Shown: positions 33,253 through 42,578 of the stretch, piece after piece
Position numbering within the stretch: position 1 is the first letter of the stretch
Layout: the number at the start of each line of letters is the position of its first letter
Assembly: GCF_014645495.1 (NCBI RefSeq)
Contig: NZ_BMLV01000002.1
Location: 177,191 to 241,190, forward strand
DNA length: 64,000 bases
From: Cloacibacterium rupense
Lineage (GTDB): Bacteria; Bacteroidota; Bacteroidia; Flavobacteriales; Weeksellaceae
Direction of reading: 5' to 3'
The notes under the pieces: generated by a model
Database searches by the model: none
What the model was told of the DNA's origin: nothing
The model's input: the letters and a program-made list of their open reading frames with translations, nothing else
Program-made: the position numbers and the translations under genes

Positions 33253-34686
33253 TTAATTGTCATAACCAGGATTAGAAACTACTAGCGTACCTGCTAAATC
33301 AGTTTCTGCTCTAGGAATAGGGAAAGCAAGCTTGTTGATATCAACGCTAGCTGGTTTAAATGAAGTATCACCCCATCTTAATAAATCCCATTGTCTGAAT
33401 CCCTCTCCTAACAATTCTTTCTTTCTTTCAAGTTTTATTTGTGCAAGACTTACAGAAGTAATTGCTGCTAATTGTTGAGCAACAGTCTGAGTACTGGTAT
33501 CTGAAAGTCTATTTGCTAAAATTAATTTATAATAAGTAAGTGCTTTTGTTGCATCCCCCCCATTTAATTCTGCTTCAGCTCCATTCAATAACACTTCTTC
33601 ATATCTCACCATTTTAATATTATCAGCTCCAACTGTATTAGTATATTTACCATAAGTTACTCCTTGGCCATTTGTATAGGATAAATAGTGTGCTGTAGCA
33701 GAAGCTCTTGTGATTAATGTTCTTCTAATATCAGCAGGATCATACATTGAATATACTGTGGTAAAAGGCACCAAATTTGCATATCCATTATAACTCATAA
33801 TATATGCATAAGATGATGTAGATAATGAAGAGTCTGTACCTACTTCTAATTCAAAAATTGAATTAGATGCAGCTCCTCTTAAAGTATATCTAAATGATTC
33901 TTGGTATAAATCTTTTGGTATAACAGAATATTTTCCAATTACATCTGCAGATAAAGATCTAACCTTTGCATAATCTCCTTTATAAAGATAGAATCTTGCC
34001 ATTAAAACTTTTAAAGCACTTATAGAAAGTTCTGTCTTATTAGATGGAGCATCTATTGCAGAATTAGCAGTCATTATAGTTAGAGCTGTATTAAAATCTG
34101 ACTCAATTTGTGCTTCAGTCTCTGCAATTGTACTTCTCGCTTGCTTTGCTTTTGGATCATATTTTAAAGGCAAAACAACTCCAAGTGTACCACCTGTGTA
34201 TTTTTGTCCAAACAATCTGAGTAAATCAAAAAATCCCTGAGCTCTAAGAGCATATGCTTGACCTTGATAATATTTAGCTGCTGGTAAATCAGAAGCAACA
34301 ATAGGAGATAAATTAGTATTGATAACAATGTTCATCTTAGCAACAAGAGTATAAATTTGATTATAGGTTCCTGAAGCATAAGAATCACTTGAAGTCATAG
34401 AGTAGTCTTGAACTGTTGTAAAATATCCAGATGCTTTATTACTATACATTTCATCTGATCTTACTTCACCGAATGCTGTAAAATCTCTACCATAATAGGT
34501 AGAAGATCTCATAGATGAATATCCTCCTCTTACAAATGATTTAATTTCTGAAAGTGTTGTTAGGTCAGATTGAATAACATCTTGTCTAAATTCTCTTTCT
34601 ACAAAATCATTGCTGCATGAGTTACTAACCATGATTAATCCGAAGGCTAGCAATGCAATTTTATATATTTTATTTCTCTTATTCAT
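33253..34686 (-). CDS. SusD/RagB family nutrient-binding lipoprotein, pair 1
   Basis: A 477-residue lipoprotein with lipobox VSNSC (Cys24). The N-terminal helical (TPR-like) part with NQIYTLVAKMNIVI and QAYALRAQGFFDLLRLFG is typical for SusD, as is the C-terminal RKKELLGEGFRQWDLLRWGD that packs against the binding face. SusD proteins form the lid over the SusC channel at the cell surface and bind glycans or other large nutrients. The gene begins 12 bases after the susC-1 stop. No glycosidase, sensor or anti-sigma gene is nearby to suggest a substrate. Confidence 0.93.
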   Translation of the reverse strand: MNKRNKIYKIALLAFGLIMVSNSCSNDFVEREFRQDVIQSDLTTLSEIKSFVRGGYSSMRSSTYYGRDFTAFGEVRSDEMYSNKASGYFTTVQDYSMTSSDSYASGTYNQIYTLVAKMNIVINTNLSPIVASDLPAAKYYQGQAYALRAQGFFDLLRLFGQKYTGGTLGVVLPLKYDPKAKQARSTIAETEAQIESDFNTALTIMTANSAIDAPSNKTELSISALKVLMARFYLYKGDYAKVRSLSADVIGKYSVIPKDLYQESFRYTLRGAASNSIFELEVGTDSSLSTSSYAYIMSYNGYANLVPFTTVYSMYDPADIRRTLITRASATAHYLSYTNGQGVTYGKYTNTVGADNIKMVRYEEVLLNGAEAELNGGDATKALTYYKLILANRLSDTSTQTVAQQLAAITSVSLAQIKLERKKELLGEGFRQWDLLRWGDTSFKPASVDINKLAFPIPRAETDLAGTLVVSNPGYDN

Positions 34687-34698
34687 TTTCTTAATTTT

Positions 34699-37494
34699 TT
34701 AGAAGTTTAAACTAAACCCGAATAAATATGATTTAAGTATAGGCAACCCAAGATTAGATGCACCTGCAATATTCACCTCTGGGTCAAATTTAAGTTTTTT
34801 ATCAAACAAGTATGTATATGCATTATTTGCCATAACATAAACTTGTACACTATTCAATCCTGATCCTTTTAAGAAATCACCATTAAATGTGTAAGAAAAC
34901 TTGGCATTACTTAACCTGATATAATCTCCATCATATAAGAATCTAGTAGAAGCTCTGTTAGATAAAGTTGTATTACCATACATTGGTTTTGGATTTGAAG
35001 CTCCTGTATTCGTTGGTGTCCAGTAGTCTCCAAAAACCTCTCCATAACCTGGATAATTAACTGTATATTGCCCATCAGAATAAGTATAAAGAGCCCAATC
35101 ATCATAGATTTTAGATCCAAATCCGTATGCAAATTGAAGATCCAAAGCAAACCCTTTATAAGATATAGATGTATTAGCACCACCGTAAACTTTGTTTAAC
35201 ATAGATCCTTGCACCGCTTGTTGGGCAGTATTATAATTACTTGTAGTTGCACCATCTACTCCATTTATATACCATAAAGGAGCTCCTGTTGCAGCATCTA
35301 CCCCAGCCCATTTACGCAAATACCAAGTTCTAACACCTTCGCCCACTCTTAGAGTAGTAGTACTTCCATTCACATTTCCGCCATATAACTCAGTAATTTC
35401 GTTATCCAAAGTAGATAGGTTAAATCCTAATGTCCAACGAATATCATCTCTATTTCCTTTTAAAATTACTGTATTTATTGCAAATTCATATCCTTTATTT
35501 ACGAGTGACCCAATATTATCAGGATATGAGACTAGACCTTGTGAAGTTTGTAATGGTAAATTATAGATTAAATCTTTGGTTTTCTTGTTAAAATACTCAG
35601 CACTTAATGTAATTCTATCATTAAATAGACCGATATCAATACCCACATTAAAAGGATTAACTGTTTCCCATCTTAAGTTAGGATTCATTACACCTGAATA
35701 AGTTGCTGCTGCATAATCATTATAATTGGTATTGTAATTATATAATGCATATGGATTAGCACTAACCTGATTTCCTAATTTACCATAAGATGATCTTAGC
35801 TTAAACATTGAAATCGCGTTTATATTTTTAACAAAATTTAATCTTGCTAAATCTAAACCAACCCCAACTGACCAGAAGTTACCAGCCTTATTTTCTGGCA
35901 TAAACTGAGACAATACATCTCTTCTGTATGAAGCATCTAACAATACTAATTTATCATAATCATAGTGACCAGTTGCAGCATATCCGTATCTAGAAGAAAC
36001 ACCTGAGGAACCTGCATAACCGAAAGGAACTACAAAATTTGATAATGTTTGTAGCGTTGGGGTACCAACAGTTATACCAGTTGCAGATAAAAATCTATTA
36101 TCTGTTTTATATGCTTCTTGAATTAATGAAGCCCCAAAATTATGAAGTCCTAATTTGTAATTATAATCTAAAATATTTTGAACATTGAAATTGAAATATC
36201 TATTATTAGATGTTCTTTGGTAACCTCCATAGTTTCTTCCATCCCCATGAATCGGATTCCAATATCTATCCTCTTCTATTTGAATATATTCTGGAGAAAA
36301 AACAAATTTATATGTTAAATTTTTTAGAATTTTATATTCTAATCCTAAATTAGCATAAGTTCTGAATGTTCCTGCATTACTATAATTCATATCAGTCACG
36401 GCACCTGGATTAAACATTCCATTTGACAGTCTTCCTGTCGAAGCAATCCAATACCAAGAACCATCTGGATTCTTTGTAGGATCTGTTGGTCTGTTAAAAT
36501 ATTGAGCTAATATAGGATTCGCAAATGCTCCACCCTCACTTAGAGTGCTTAGTTTGGAATATGAAAATTGTATATCAGTAGTTAGCTTAAATTTATCTGT
36601 AGCCTGATAAGCAATCTTATTAGTGAATGCTAATCTATTAAAATATGAATTTCTTACTATACTTTCTTGATTAAAGTAGTTAGCCGATGTATAATAAGTC
36701 ATTCTATCATTTCCACCAGACATGCTAAAATCTGCATTTTGCTGATAACCTAACTTTTGTACAGTTTTTGCCCAATCACTATCAATATCTTTATTAACCC
36801 CTAAAGCTGTTGCGAAAGTATCACCTGTATAAGATGTAGCATATCTATTATTATATGCATCTGCTAAATAAGTTAGCCAATCTGCAGTTTTAAATCTTTC
36901 ATGTTGCTTAACCGCTTTATCATTAAAACCATAATTAAATGAAAAATTAAATCTAGGCTTTCCCTTTTTACCTGATTTAGTATTGATAACAACAACCCCA
37001 GCTCCTGCATCCGCACCATAAACAGCGGTAGAAACAGCATCTTTAAGAATAGTTACACTTTCTACATCATCTGGATTTAAGTTAGCCAAAATATTAGCAG
37101 TTGTATTAGCAGTTGTTAAATCTCCATTCGCAATCCTAACCCCGTCCAAAATATAAATTGGTGATACAACTCCATTAATAGAAGAAATACCTCTAACCCT
37201 TACACTAGCCATTCCTCCTGGCTGACCTGACGAATTCCCCGTCATAACACCAGTTACTCTACCTTGTAACATTTTATCAATAGATGCAACAGGAACATCT
37301 TGAATTGCATCAGATTTAAGACTAGAAACCGCACCCGTTACTTCTTTAACCGATTTCTTTTGTCCAAAACCAACAATTACAACCTCATCAATTGACTTCT
37401 CATCCTTTACGGAATCTTTTTTCTGTGCCATAACAGTTGCTCCTCCCATAAAGAAAAGTACACCTGCAGTTAGCGCTTTAATTTTTACATTCAT
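34699..37494 (-). CDS. SusC/RagA family TonB-dependent transporter, pair 1
   Basis: About 931 residues. The start is the ATG at 37494 (MNVKIKALTAGVLFF signal), because the same N-terminus occurs in the second susC; an in-frame TTG further upstream (37524) is not needed. After the signal peptide (ending VMAQ) comes directly a TonB-box/plug region with EVVIVGFGQKK, VRVRGISSING and YILDGVRI, then a 22-strand barrel. The N-terminal carboxypeptidase-like domain found in many SusC proteins is missing. It imports nutrients with energy from TonB-ExbBD. Conserved upstream elements are shared with pair 2. Confidence 0.93.
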   Translation of the reverse strand: MNVKIKALTAGVLFFMGGATVMAQKKDSVKDEKSIDEVVIVGFGQKKSVKEVTGAVSSLKSDAIQDVPVASIDKMLQGRVTGVMTGNSSGQPGGMASVRVRGISSINGVVSPIYILDGVRIANGDLTTANTTANILANLNPDDVESVTILKDAVSTAVYGADAGAGVVVINTKSGKKGKPRFNFSFNYGFNDKAVKQHERFKTADWLTYLADAYNNRYATSYTGDTFATALGVNKDIDSDWAKTVQKLGYQQNADFSMSGGNDRMTYYTSANYFNQESIVRNSYFNRLAFTNKIAYQATDKFKLTTDIQFSYSKLSTLSEGGAFANPILAQYFNRPTDPTKNPDGSWYWIASTGRLSNGMFNPGAVTDMNYSNAGTFRTYANLGLEYKILKNLTYKFVFSPEYIQIEEDRYWNPIHGDGRNYGGYQRTSNNRYFNFNVQNILDYNYKLGLHNFGASLIQEAYKTDNRFLSATGITVGTPTLQTLSNFVVPFGYAGSSGVSSRYGYAATGHYDYDKLVLLDASYRRDVLSQFMPENKAGNFWSVGVGLDLARLNFVKNINAISMFKLRSSYGKLGNQVSANPYALYNYNTNYNDYAAATYSGVMNPNLRWETVNPFNVGIDIGLFNDRITLSAEYFNKKTKDLIYNLPLQTSQGLVSYPDNIGSLVNKGYEFAINTVILKGNRDDIRWTLGFNLSTLDNEITELYGGNVNGSTTTLRVGEGVRTWYLRKWAGVDAATGAPLWYINGVDGATTSNYNTAQQAVQGSMLNKVYGGANTSISYKGFALDLQFAYGFGSKIYDDWALYTYSDGQYTVNYPGYGEVFGDYWTPTNTGASNPKPMYGNTTLSNRASTRFLYDGDYIRLSNAKFSYTFNGDFLKGSGLNSVQVYVMANNAYTYLFDKKLKFDPEVNIAGASNLGLPILKSYLFGFSLNF

Positions 37495-37526
37495 ATTAAC
37501 AAAATTTAATACATTGATAGGCAAAA

Positions 37527-37546
37527 ATGTTAATAAATTTTAACAT
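37527..37546 (-). promoter_or_regulatory. Proximal inverted repeat upstream of susC-1
   Basis: ATGTTAA and TTAACAT are separated by 6 bases, beginning 33 bases from the start codon. The same repeat with the same spacing is found before susC-2 (42288-42307). Confidence 0.5.
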
Positions 37547-37698
37547 AAACAAATTAATTTCTTCCAAATTTCGTCTTAAATCTCTTAAATTTTTTAACAA
37601 AAACGAAAAAAAACACAAAATTGATAAAACAAGCCCTACAATTTACAATTACATAAAAATAAGCCGGCAAAAAATCATTTATTTTTAACAAATAATAA

Positions 37699-37733
37699 AA
37701 CAAACGTTTGTTATTTAGAATTGATATAAATTA
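37699..37733 (-). promoter_or_regulatory. Distal conserved block upstream of susC-1
   Basis: 37712-37733 matches 42475-42496 upstream of susC-2 at 20 of 22 positions, at practically the same distance from the start codon (218 and 219 bases). Next to it lies a perfect 14-base palindrome (37699-37712) built on CAAACGTTTG that is not present at susC-2. Confidence 0.5.
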
Positions 37734-37770
37734 AAAAAGCAAGCTAATCCAAAAGAATTAGCTTGCTTTT
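37733..37770 (-). terminator. Terminator of the second susCD pair
   Basis: A perfect 14-bp stem (37735-37748 with 37757-37770) and an 8-base loop. On the minus strand it is followed by a T run. Confidence 0.9.
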
Positions 37771-37793
37771 ATTGTTCTATAAATTATCCTTTC

Positions 37794-39356
37794 TTACCAG
37801 CCTGGGTTTTGCTGTGCTGCTAAAGTTGGATTCGCACTTGTCTCTAAAGTTGGTAACGGCCAAACAAATCTATAATCTGAATATGCTAAAGAAGCAACAT
37901 CACCTGTTTTGAAAACATAAGGAATTCCAATTTTATAATCAGCAGCAACTGGATTAGCTCCATTTTTGTACTTCTGAGGAACTCCACTTATAGGCGCTAC
38001 GTCATCATGCTGAAGTCTGTGAATTGTATTCCATCTTAAACCCTCTGCTAGGAACTCAACTCTTCTTTCTAAAAGTATTGCCTTTACTGCATCAGTTTTA
38101 TTGGCAAAAGCACTATACTGCTCTGTTGCAGGATTTGCTAAAGACCTATTTCTAACCGCATTTAAATCCGCAAGATAACTAGCATCGCTTAATCTAGCCT
38201 TAGCTTCTGCTCTATTTAATAGAACTTCAGCATATCTTAATAAAGGTGATGCATCTGATAAAGTAGAAGTATCTTTATATTTATTAGTAAATAAAACTCC
38301 TGACACACTTAAAACCATAGATGCCCCTCTTCTTTTATCAGTAGCTAACCAACTTCCCTCATTCCAAATTACAGGACTAATTGCGATTAAACGTCTTCCA
38401 TTATATTGAGAAGCTAAGGCTCCATTAACTCCAGGATTATTTGTAGCAGAATTTTCCAGAGAAAATATACTTTCAGTATTACCATAATTATTCGAAAATG
38501 GAGTATTAGGATCAGAAGACAACGCATATTTTCCATTTAATTTATCTGCTTCTGTTATAACCTTCTGATAATCACCCTTACTCAAATACACCCTTGTTTT
38601 AAGCGCAATTGCAGCTTCTTTAGACGCATAAACTATCGCATTTTTGGCAGATTTTGTAGTCTTAGAAAACATATAACTTTCTGCAGTATCTAAATCTGAA
38701 ATCAACTGAGTGTAGTTTTCTGCAACTGTACCTCTCCCTAATGTAGCATTTTCTTCAATTGTTGCTACAGAATTACTTGGTTTTAACCTATACGGAACAC
38801 CTGGATGAGTTGCTCCAGAAGTATATTTATAGGGTCTAGCAAAAAAATTCAATAATTCATAATGACTAAACGCTCTAAAAAACAAAGCTTGCCCAATGTA
38901 ATCTTTTCCTTCAGCTTCCGAAATCGTTCCTTTTGCTATTGCTTTTGTAATACCGTCTATAACAAGATTAGCTCTATTTACCAGTCTATATGTATCAATC
39001 CAATAGTAAACAGTATTCAAAGCCCCTGAAGGATCCCAAGTATTAGTGTAAGTTATTGCATAGAAAGAAGCTGTATTTACCATATCCTCTCCTCTCATGT
39101 CATTTTGTTCAAAATAAGCTGCTCCAAACGGATACCCTCTAGCTGCTCCATTATATTGACCAACTTGAGCTGCCTGATACATTCCATTTACTGATAAAAT
39201 AATATTTTCCCTTGTATCAAAAGCTACGTTTTCGCTAATTTGATTATATGGCTCTAAATTTATTACATTTTCTTCCGTACAAGAATTTAGTAAAAGAGTA
39301 ACGAAGAACAAACCTATAAATACTCCTTTTATTTTTTTAATTTTTATTAATTTCAT
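37794..39356 (-). CDS. SusD/RagB family nutrient-binding lipoprotein, pair 2
   Basis: A 520-residue lipoprotein with lipobox LLNSC (Cys26). SusD features are the N-terminal NQISENVAFDTRENIILSVNGMYQAA, the helical part GQALFFRAFSHYELLNFFARPY, and the C-terminal ILLERRVEFLAEGLRWNTIHRL. It has the same role as its counterpart in pair 1 but is quite divergent in sequence, so a different ligand is likely. It lies 11 bases after the susC-2 stop and ends in a strong terminator that separates the two pairs. Confidence 0.93.
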   Translation of the reverse strand: MKLIKIKKIKGVFIGLFFVTLLLNSCTEENVINLEPYNQISENVAFDTRENIILSVNGMYQAAQVGQYNGAARGYPFGAAYFEQNDMRGEDMVNTASFYAITYTNTWDPSGALNTVYYWIDTYRLVNRANLVIDGITKAIAKGTISEAEGKDYIGQALFFRAFSHYELLNFFARPYKYTSGATHPGVPYRLKPSNSVATIEENATLGRGTVAENYTQLISDLDTAESYMFSKTTKSAKNAIVYASKEAAIALKTRVYLSKGDYQKVITEADKLNGKYALSSDPNTPFSNNYGNTESIFSLENSATNNPGVNGALASQYNGRRLIAISPVIWNEGSWLATDKRRGASMVLSVSGVLFTNKYKDTSTLSDASPLLRYAEVLLNRAEAKARLSDASYLADLNAVRNRSLANPATEQYSAFANKTDAVKAILLERRVEFLAEGLRWNTIHRLQHDDVAPISGVPQKYKNGANPVAADYKIGIPYVFKTGDVASLAYSDYRFVWPLPTLETSANPTLAAQQNPGW

Positions 39357-39367
39357 CTTTATAAATT

Positions 39368-42256
39368 TTAAAACGTTGCGTTAATACCTATTGAAAAAGT
39401 CATTTGCCTAGGAATTGAATTATAGTCCATTCCTTGATTTTCCATTTCCGGATCGATTCCTTTGTACTTTGTAAACATTATTGCATTTTGTAATACTGTA
39501 TAAACTCTAAATTTGCTAAGTCCTATTTTTTCTATTAACGACTTTTCTAGAGAATAACCTAAAGTAATATTGTCTATTTTAATAAAATCTCCTTTTTCTA
39601 CAAACCTTGAGTTGGCTACTCCCTCTAAATTAATAAAATTACCTTTAGTTCCATATAATCTAGGAGTCAAACCATCACCTGGGTTAGTTACGCTTTGCCA
39701 TCTTCCAAGTATTTCTGTTCCGTTATTATAAAAATCTTGATTCAATAAATCTCTTCTCGTAACATTAAATATTTTATTACCTCCACTAAATCTTGCCATT
39801 ACACCAAAATCAAAACTTTTGTAATTAAGGGTAGTGTTTAATGCTCCATAATATGTAGGCAAAGTATTTCCTAAAATCTGCTTATCCGCATCACTCAAAG
39901 AAGATTGAGCTCCTAACACAGTTGGATTTGATGGATCAAACAAATAATATGTACTATTAGCTATGTTTCCTTGAACTAAAGTACCATTAGCTTTGTAGTA
40001 TACTGGATTTCCGTTAGCCATATTTACACCCCAATATTTATATCCATACAATGACCTTAAGGACTCTCCTTCTCTTGTCAAGTAAGCAGTTTGTCCGTTC
40101 AAAGAACCAATAATATCTTTGCCGTCAACTAGGGTTAAAACTTTGTTATCAATCAAAGTCAAATTACCACTAATATTCCAAGTAAAAACATCATTTTTAA
40201 CGATATCAGCACCTAATGAAAATTCAAAACCTTTGTTTTCCATCGATCCAATATTTTTATTAATTGAATTCCCTGGAACCCCTAAAGAAGGAGATAATGG
40301 AACCGCAAGAATTAATCCATCATTCTTGTTAATAAAATAATCAGCACTTAAAGTGATTCTATTGTTTAGGAAACCAAAATCAGCTCCTATATTCTTTTTG
40401 ACATTTGTCTCCCACTTTAATTGATCGTTCCCTGCTTGCGAATACCCAATTCCTGTATAATCAGCATATTTAAAACTACTATATAAACCAAGATATGGAT
40501 AGTTTCCTATATCCGTATTACCAACTTTACCATAAGATGCTCTAAGTTTTAAATCTGATAAAATTTTATTTCCTTTTAAGAAATTTTCATTAGACACCGT
40601 CCAACCTAAAGATAATCCTGGGAAATTCCCCCATTTATTTGCCGTTGGTAATGAAGACAGACCGTCTCTTCTTATAGTTCCTTGTACAAAATATTTGTTG
40701 GCAAAATTATAACTTAATCTGGCAGCATATGATATTAAACCATTTTCAGAGTTTGCTCCACCAGAAAATTGTGTAGTATAAGATCCAGATATCAAACCTA
40801 CTTCACCAAAAAAATCACTTGATAAACCTTGTCCTTGACCAAAGAAATAGTTACTTTTTTGTTTTTGATATTCATTTACGAGTACCAAATTAAAGTTATG
40901 ATTTTCACCAAAGCTCTTTTTTAAATCTAAAATATTTTGAACATTCCAACGATCTAAATTTAAATAATTATTATCTATATACCCCCCTCTTGAAAAACCA
41001 TCTCCATGAACTCTATTCCAATATAAAAACCCAGTTGTTACAGATCTATCTTTACTTACTTGTAATTTGTAACTAAGCCAATCTGTTACTTTTACATCAG
41101 CTGCAATACTACCAATAAATCTTGTTAAATCAGATTGGTATTTATTATTATTTACTATATATGCTATATTGGTCAAATTACTTGTAATTGGAATAATATT
41201 ATCCCATTGACCAACATAACTAGCAGTACCAGCGGTATATATATTATATCCAGTTGGTGTTCTAGAGTCATAAATAGGAGTATTTGGCAGTTGTCTTATT
41301 GCACTAAACATGGCACCTGATATTGAATTAACTCCATTGTTTAATCCTTTATATTGTGTCTCAGAGTACGAAAGATTAGAAGATAGCTTTAACCAATTTG
41401 TTACCTTTTGATCAGCATTCATTCTTACAGAGATTCTTTCCATTCCATTAGGCTTAATCACACCTTCTTGATTAGTATAACCAAAAGAAGCATAATAACT
41501 ACCATTACCTAATCCCCCTGTCATAGATAGAAAATGATCTGACTGTACTCCAGTTCTCAAAACCGCATCCTGCCAATCAGTATTAAATGCATTCCCTTTA
41601 GCCCAAACAGAATTGACTGCTGAAGCCTTTTCATTTGCTATTGTTAAAAAATCTGTTGTTTGTAATAAATCAAATTTCTTTACAACTGATGCAATACTGA
41701 ACTGATTATTATATGAAACCGAGAACCTTCCTGATTTCCCCTTTTTAGTAGTAATTAAAATAACACCATTAGCAGCTCTTGAACCATAAATTGCTGTAGC
41801 AGCTCCATCTTTTAAAACGGTCATTGTCTCAATATCAGATGGATTTATATCTCCTAATGCATTTGCTGCTGTATTTCCACCTCCCGTATCACCTGAAAAG
41901 ATAGGAACCCCATCTACTACATACAAGGGACTGGTACCAGATGAAATAGAGTTAATCCCTCTAATTCTAATTCTTGGAGCCGCACCAATTTCACCTGAAC
42001 TAGTGGTTACTTGAACCCCAGAAGAACGCCCAGCTAACTGCGCTTCAAAAGTTGGAGTATTCAAATTTGCAATTGCTTCACCTTTTACAGTTGAAACAGA
42101 AGATGTTACATTAGATTTTTTTTGTGTTCCGTAGCCAACTACTACAACTTCTTCAATTTCTTTTTCGCCCTTTTCTTTGGTTTGTTGTGCCATAACTGTT
42201 ACTCCCCCCAAGAAAAAAAGGGCACCAACCGTTAGCGATTTAATTTTTACATTCAT
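39368..42256 (-). CDS. SusC/RagA family TonB-dependent transporter, pair 2
   Basis: About 962 residues. The ATG at 42256 (MNVKIKSLTVGALFF) is taken as the start, by comparison with susC-1, although the frame is open up to 42313. The signal peptide ends VMAQ. It is followed by KEIEEVVVVGYGTQKK and the plug with IRIRGINSISSG and YVVDGVPIF, then a barrel with a normal C-terminus (FSIGINATF). As in pair 1, no carboxypeptidase-like N-terminal domain is present. It works with the susD-2 lipoprotein in the outer membrane. Substrate unknown. Confidence 0.93.
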   Translation of the reverse strand: MNVKIKSLTVGALFFLGGVTVMAQQTKEKGEKEIEEVVVVGYGTQKKSNVTSSVSTVKGEAIANLNTPTFEAQLAGRSSGVQVTTSSGEIGAAPRIRIRGINSISSGTSPLYVVDGVPIFSGDTGGGNTAANALGDINPSDIETMTVLKDGAATAIYGSRAANGVILITTKKGKSGRFSVSYNNQFSIASVVKKFDLLQTTDFLTIANEKASAVNSVWAKGNAFNTDWQDAVLRTGVQSDHFLSMTGGLGNGSYYASFGYTNQEGVIKPNGMERISVRMNADQKVTNWLKLSSNLSYSETQYKGLNNGVNSISGAMFSAIRQLPNTPIYDSRTPTGYNIYTAGTASYVGQWDNIIPITSNLTNIAYIVNNNKYQSDLTRFIGSIAADVKVTDWLSYKLQVSKDRSVTTGFLYWNRVHGDGFSRGGYIDNNYLNLDRWNVQNILDLKKSFGENHNFNLVLVNEYQKQKSNYFFGQGQGLSSDFFGEVGLISGSYTTQFSGGANSENGLISYAARLSYNFANKYFVQGTIRRDGLSSLPTANKWGNFPGLSLGWTVSNENFLKGNKILSDLKLRASYGKVGNTDIGNYPYLGLYSSFKYADYTGIGYSQAGNDQLKWETNVKKNIGADFGFLNNRITLSADYFINKNDGLILAVPLSPSLGVPGNSINKNIGSMENKGFEFSLGADIVKNDVFTWNISGNLTLIDNKVLTLVDGKDIIGSLNGQTAYLTREGESLRSLYGYKYWGVNMANGNPVYYKANGTLVQGNIANSTYYLFDPSNPTVLGAQSSLSDADKQILGNTLPTYYGALNTTLNYKSFDFGVMARFSGGNKIFNVTRRDLLNQDFYNNGTEILGRWQSVTNPGDGLTPRLYGTKGNFINLEGVANSRFVEKGDFIKIDNITLGYSLEKSLIEKIGLSKFRVYTVLQNAIMFTKYKGIDPEMENQGMDYNSIPRQMTFSIGINATF

Positions 42257-42522
42257 ATTAACTAATTTTAATACATTTTTGTCAAAAATGTTAATTAATT
42301 TTAACATGAACAAATAAATTTTATCTATTATCCTTATTTATTTTCTAGAAACTCTTTTTAGTCAAATGTTATAAAAATTAATTTATCAATGAAAAACGAA
42401 ATAATTTAAAATTAAGAAAAAATTAAACAGCCAAAATCATTAAAATTCGAACACATCAACAATTGTCTTTTTTTTATTTAGAATTAATGTAAATTACATC
42501 GGGTTGCAAATTACGATTATAG
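42257..42522 (-). promoter_or_regulatory. Leader/control region of susC-2
   Basis: The gap between infB and susC-2 holds no gene. It contains the proximal inverted repeat ATGTTAA-N6-TTAACAT (42288-42307) and the distal conserved block (42475-42496), both also found before susC-1. An overlapping inverted repeat ATGTAA-A-TTACAT lies at 42487-42499. No convincing TAnnTTTG box is found, so a different sigma factor or activator may be used. Confidence 0.5.
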
Positions 42523-42555
42523 ACAAAAAAAATCGACTTTTTTAGAGTCGATTTT
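42523..42555 (-). terminator. Terminator of the rimP-nusA-infB operon
   Basis: Arms 42529-42538 and 42546-42555 form a perfect 10-bp stem. A T run follows on the minus strand. Confidence 0.9.
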
Positions 42556-42578
42556 CAAATTCTATTATTTAGAATAAT

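Noticed and set aside
33253..42256. Complete polysaccharide utilisation locus
   Set aside because: Only susC/susD genes are present; no glycosidase, lyase, sulfatase or regulator is found nearby.
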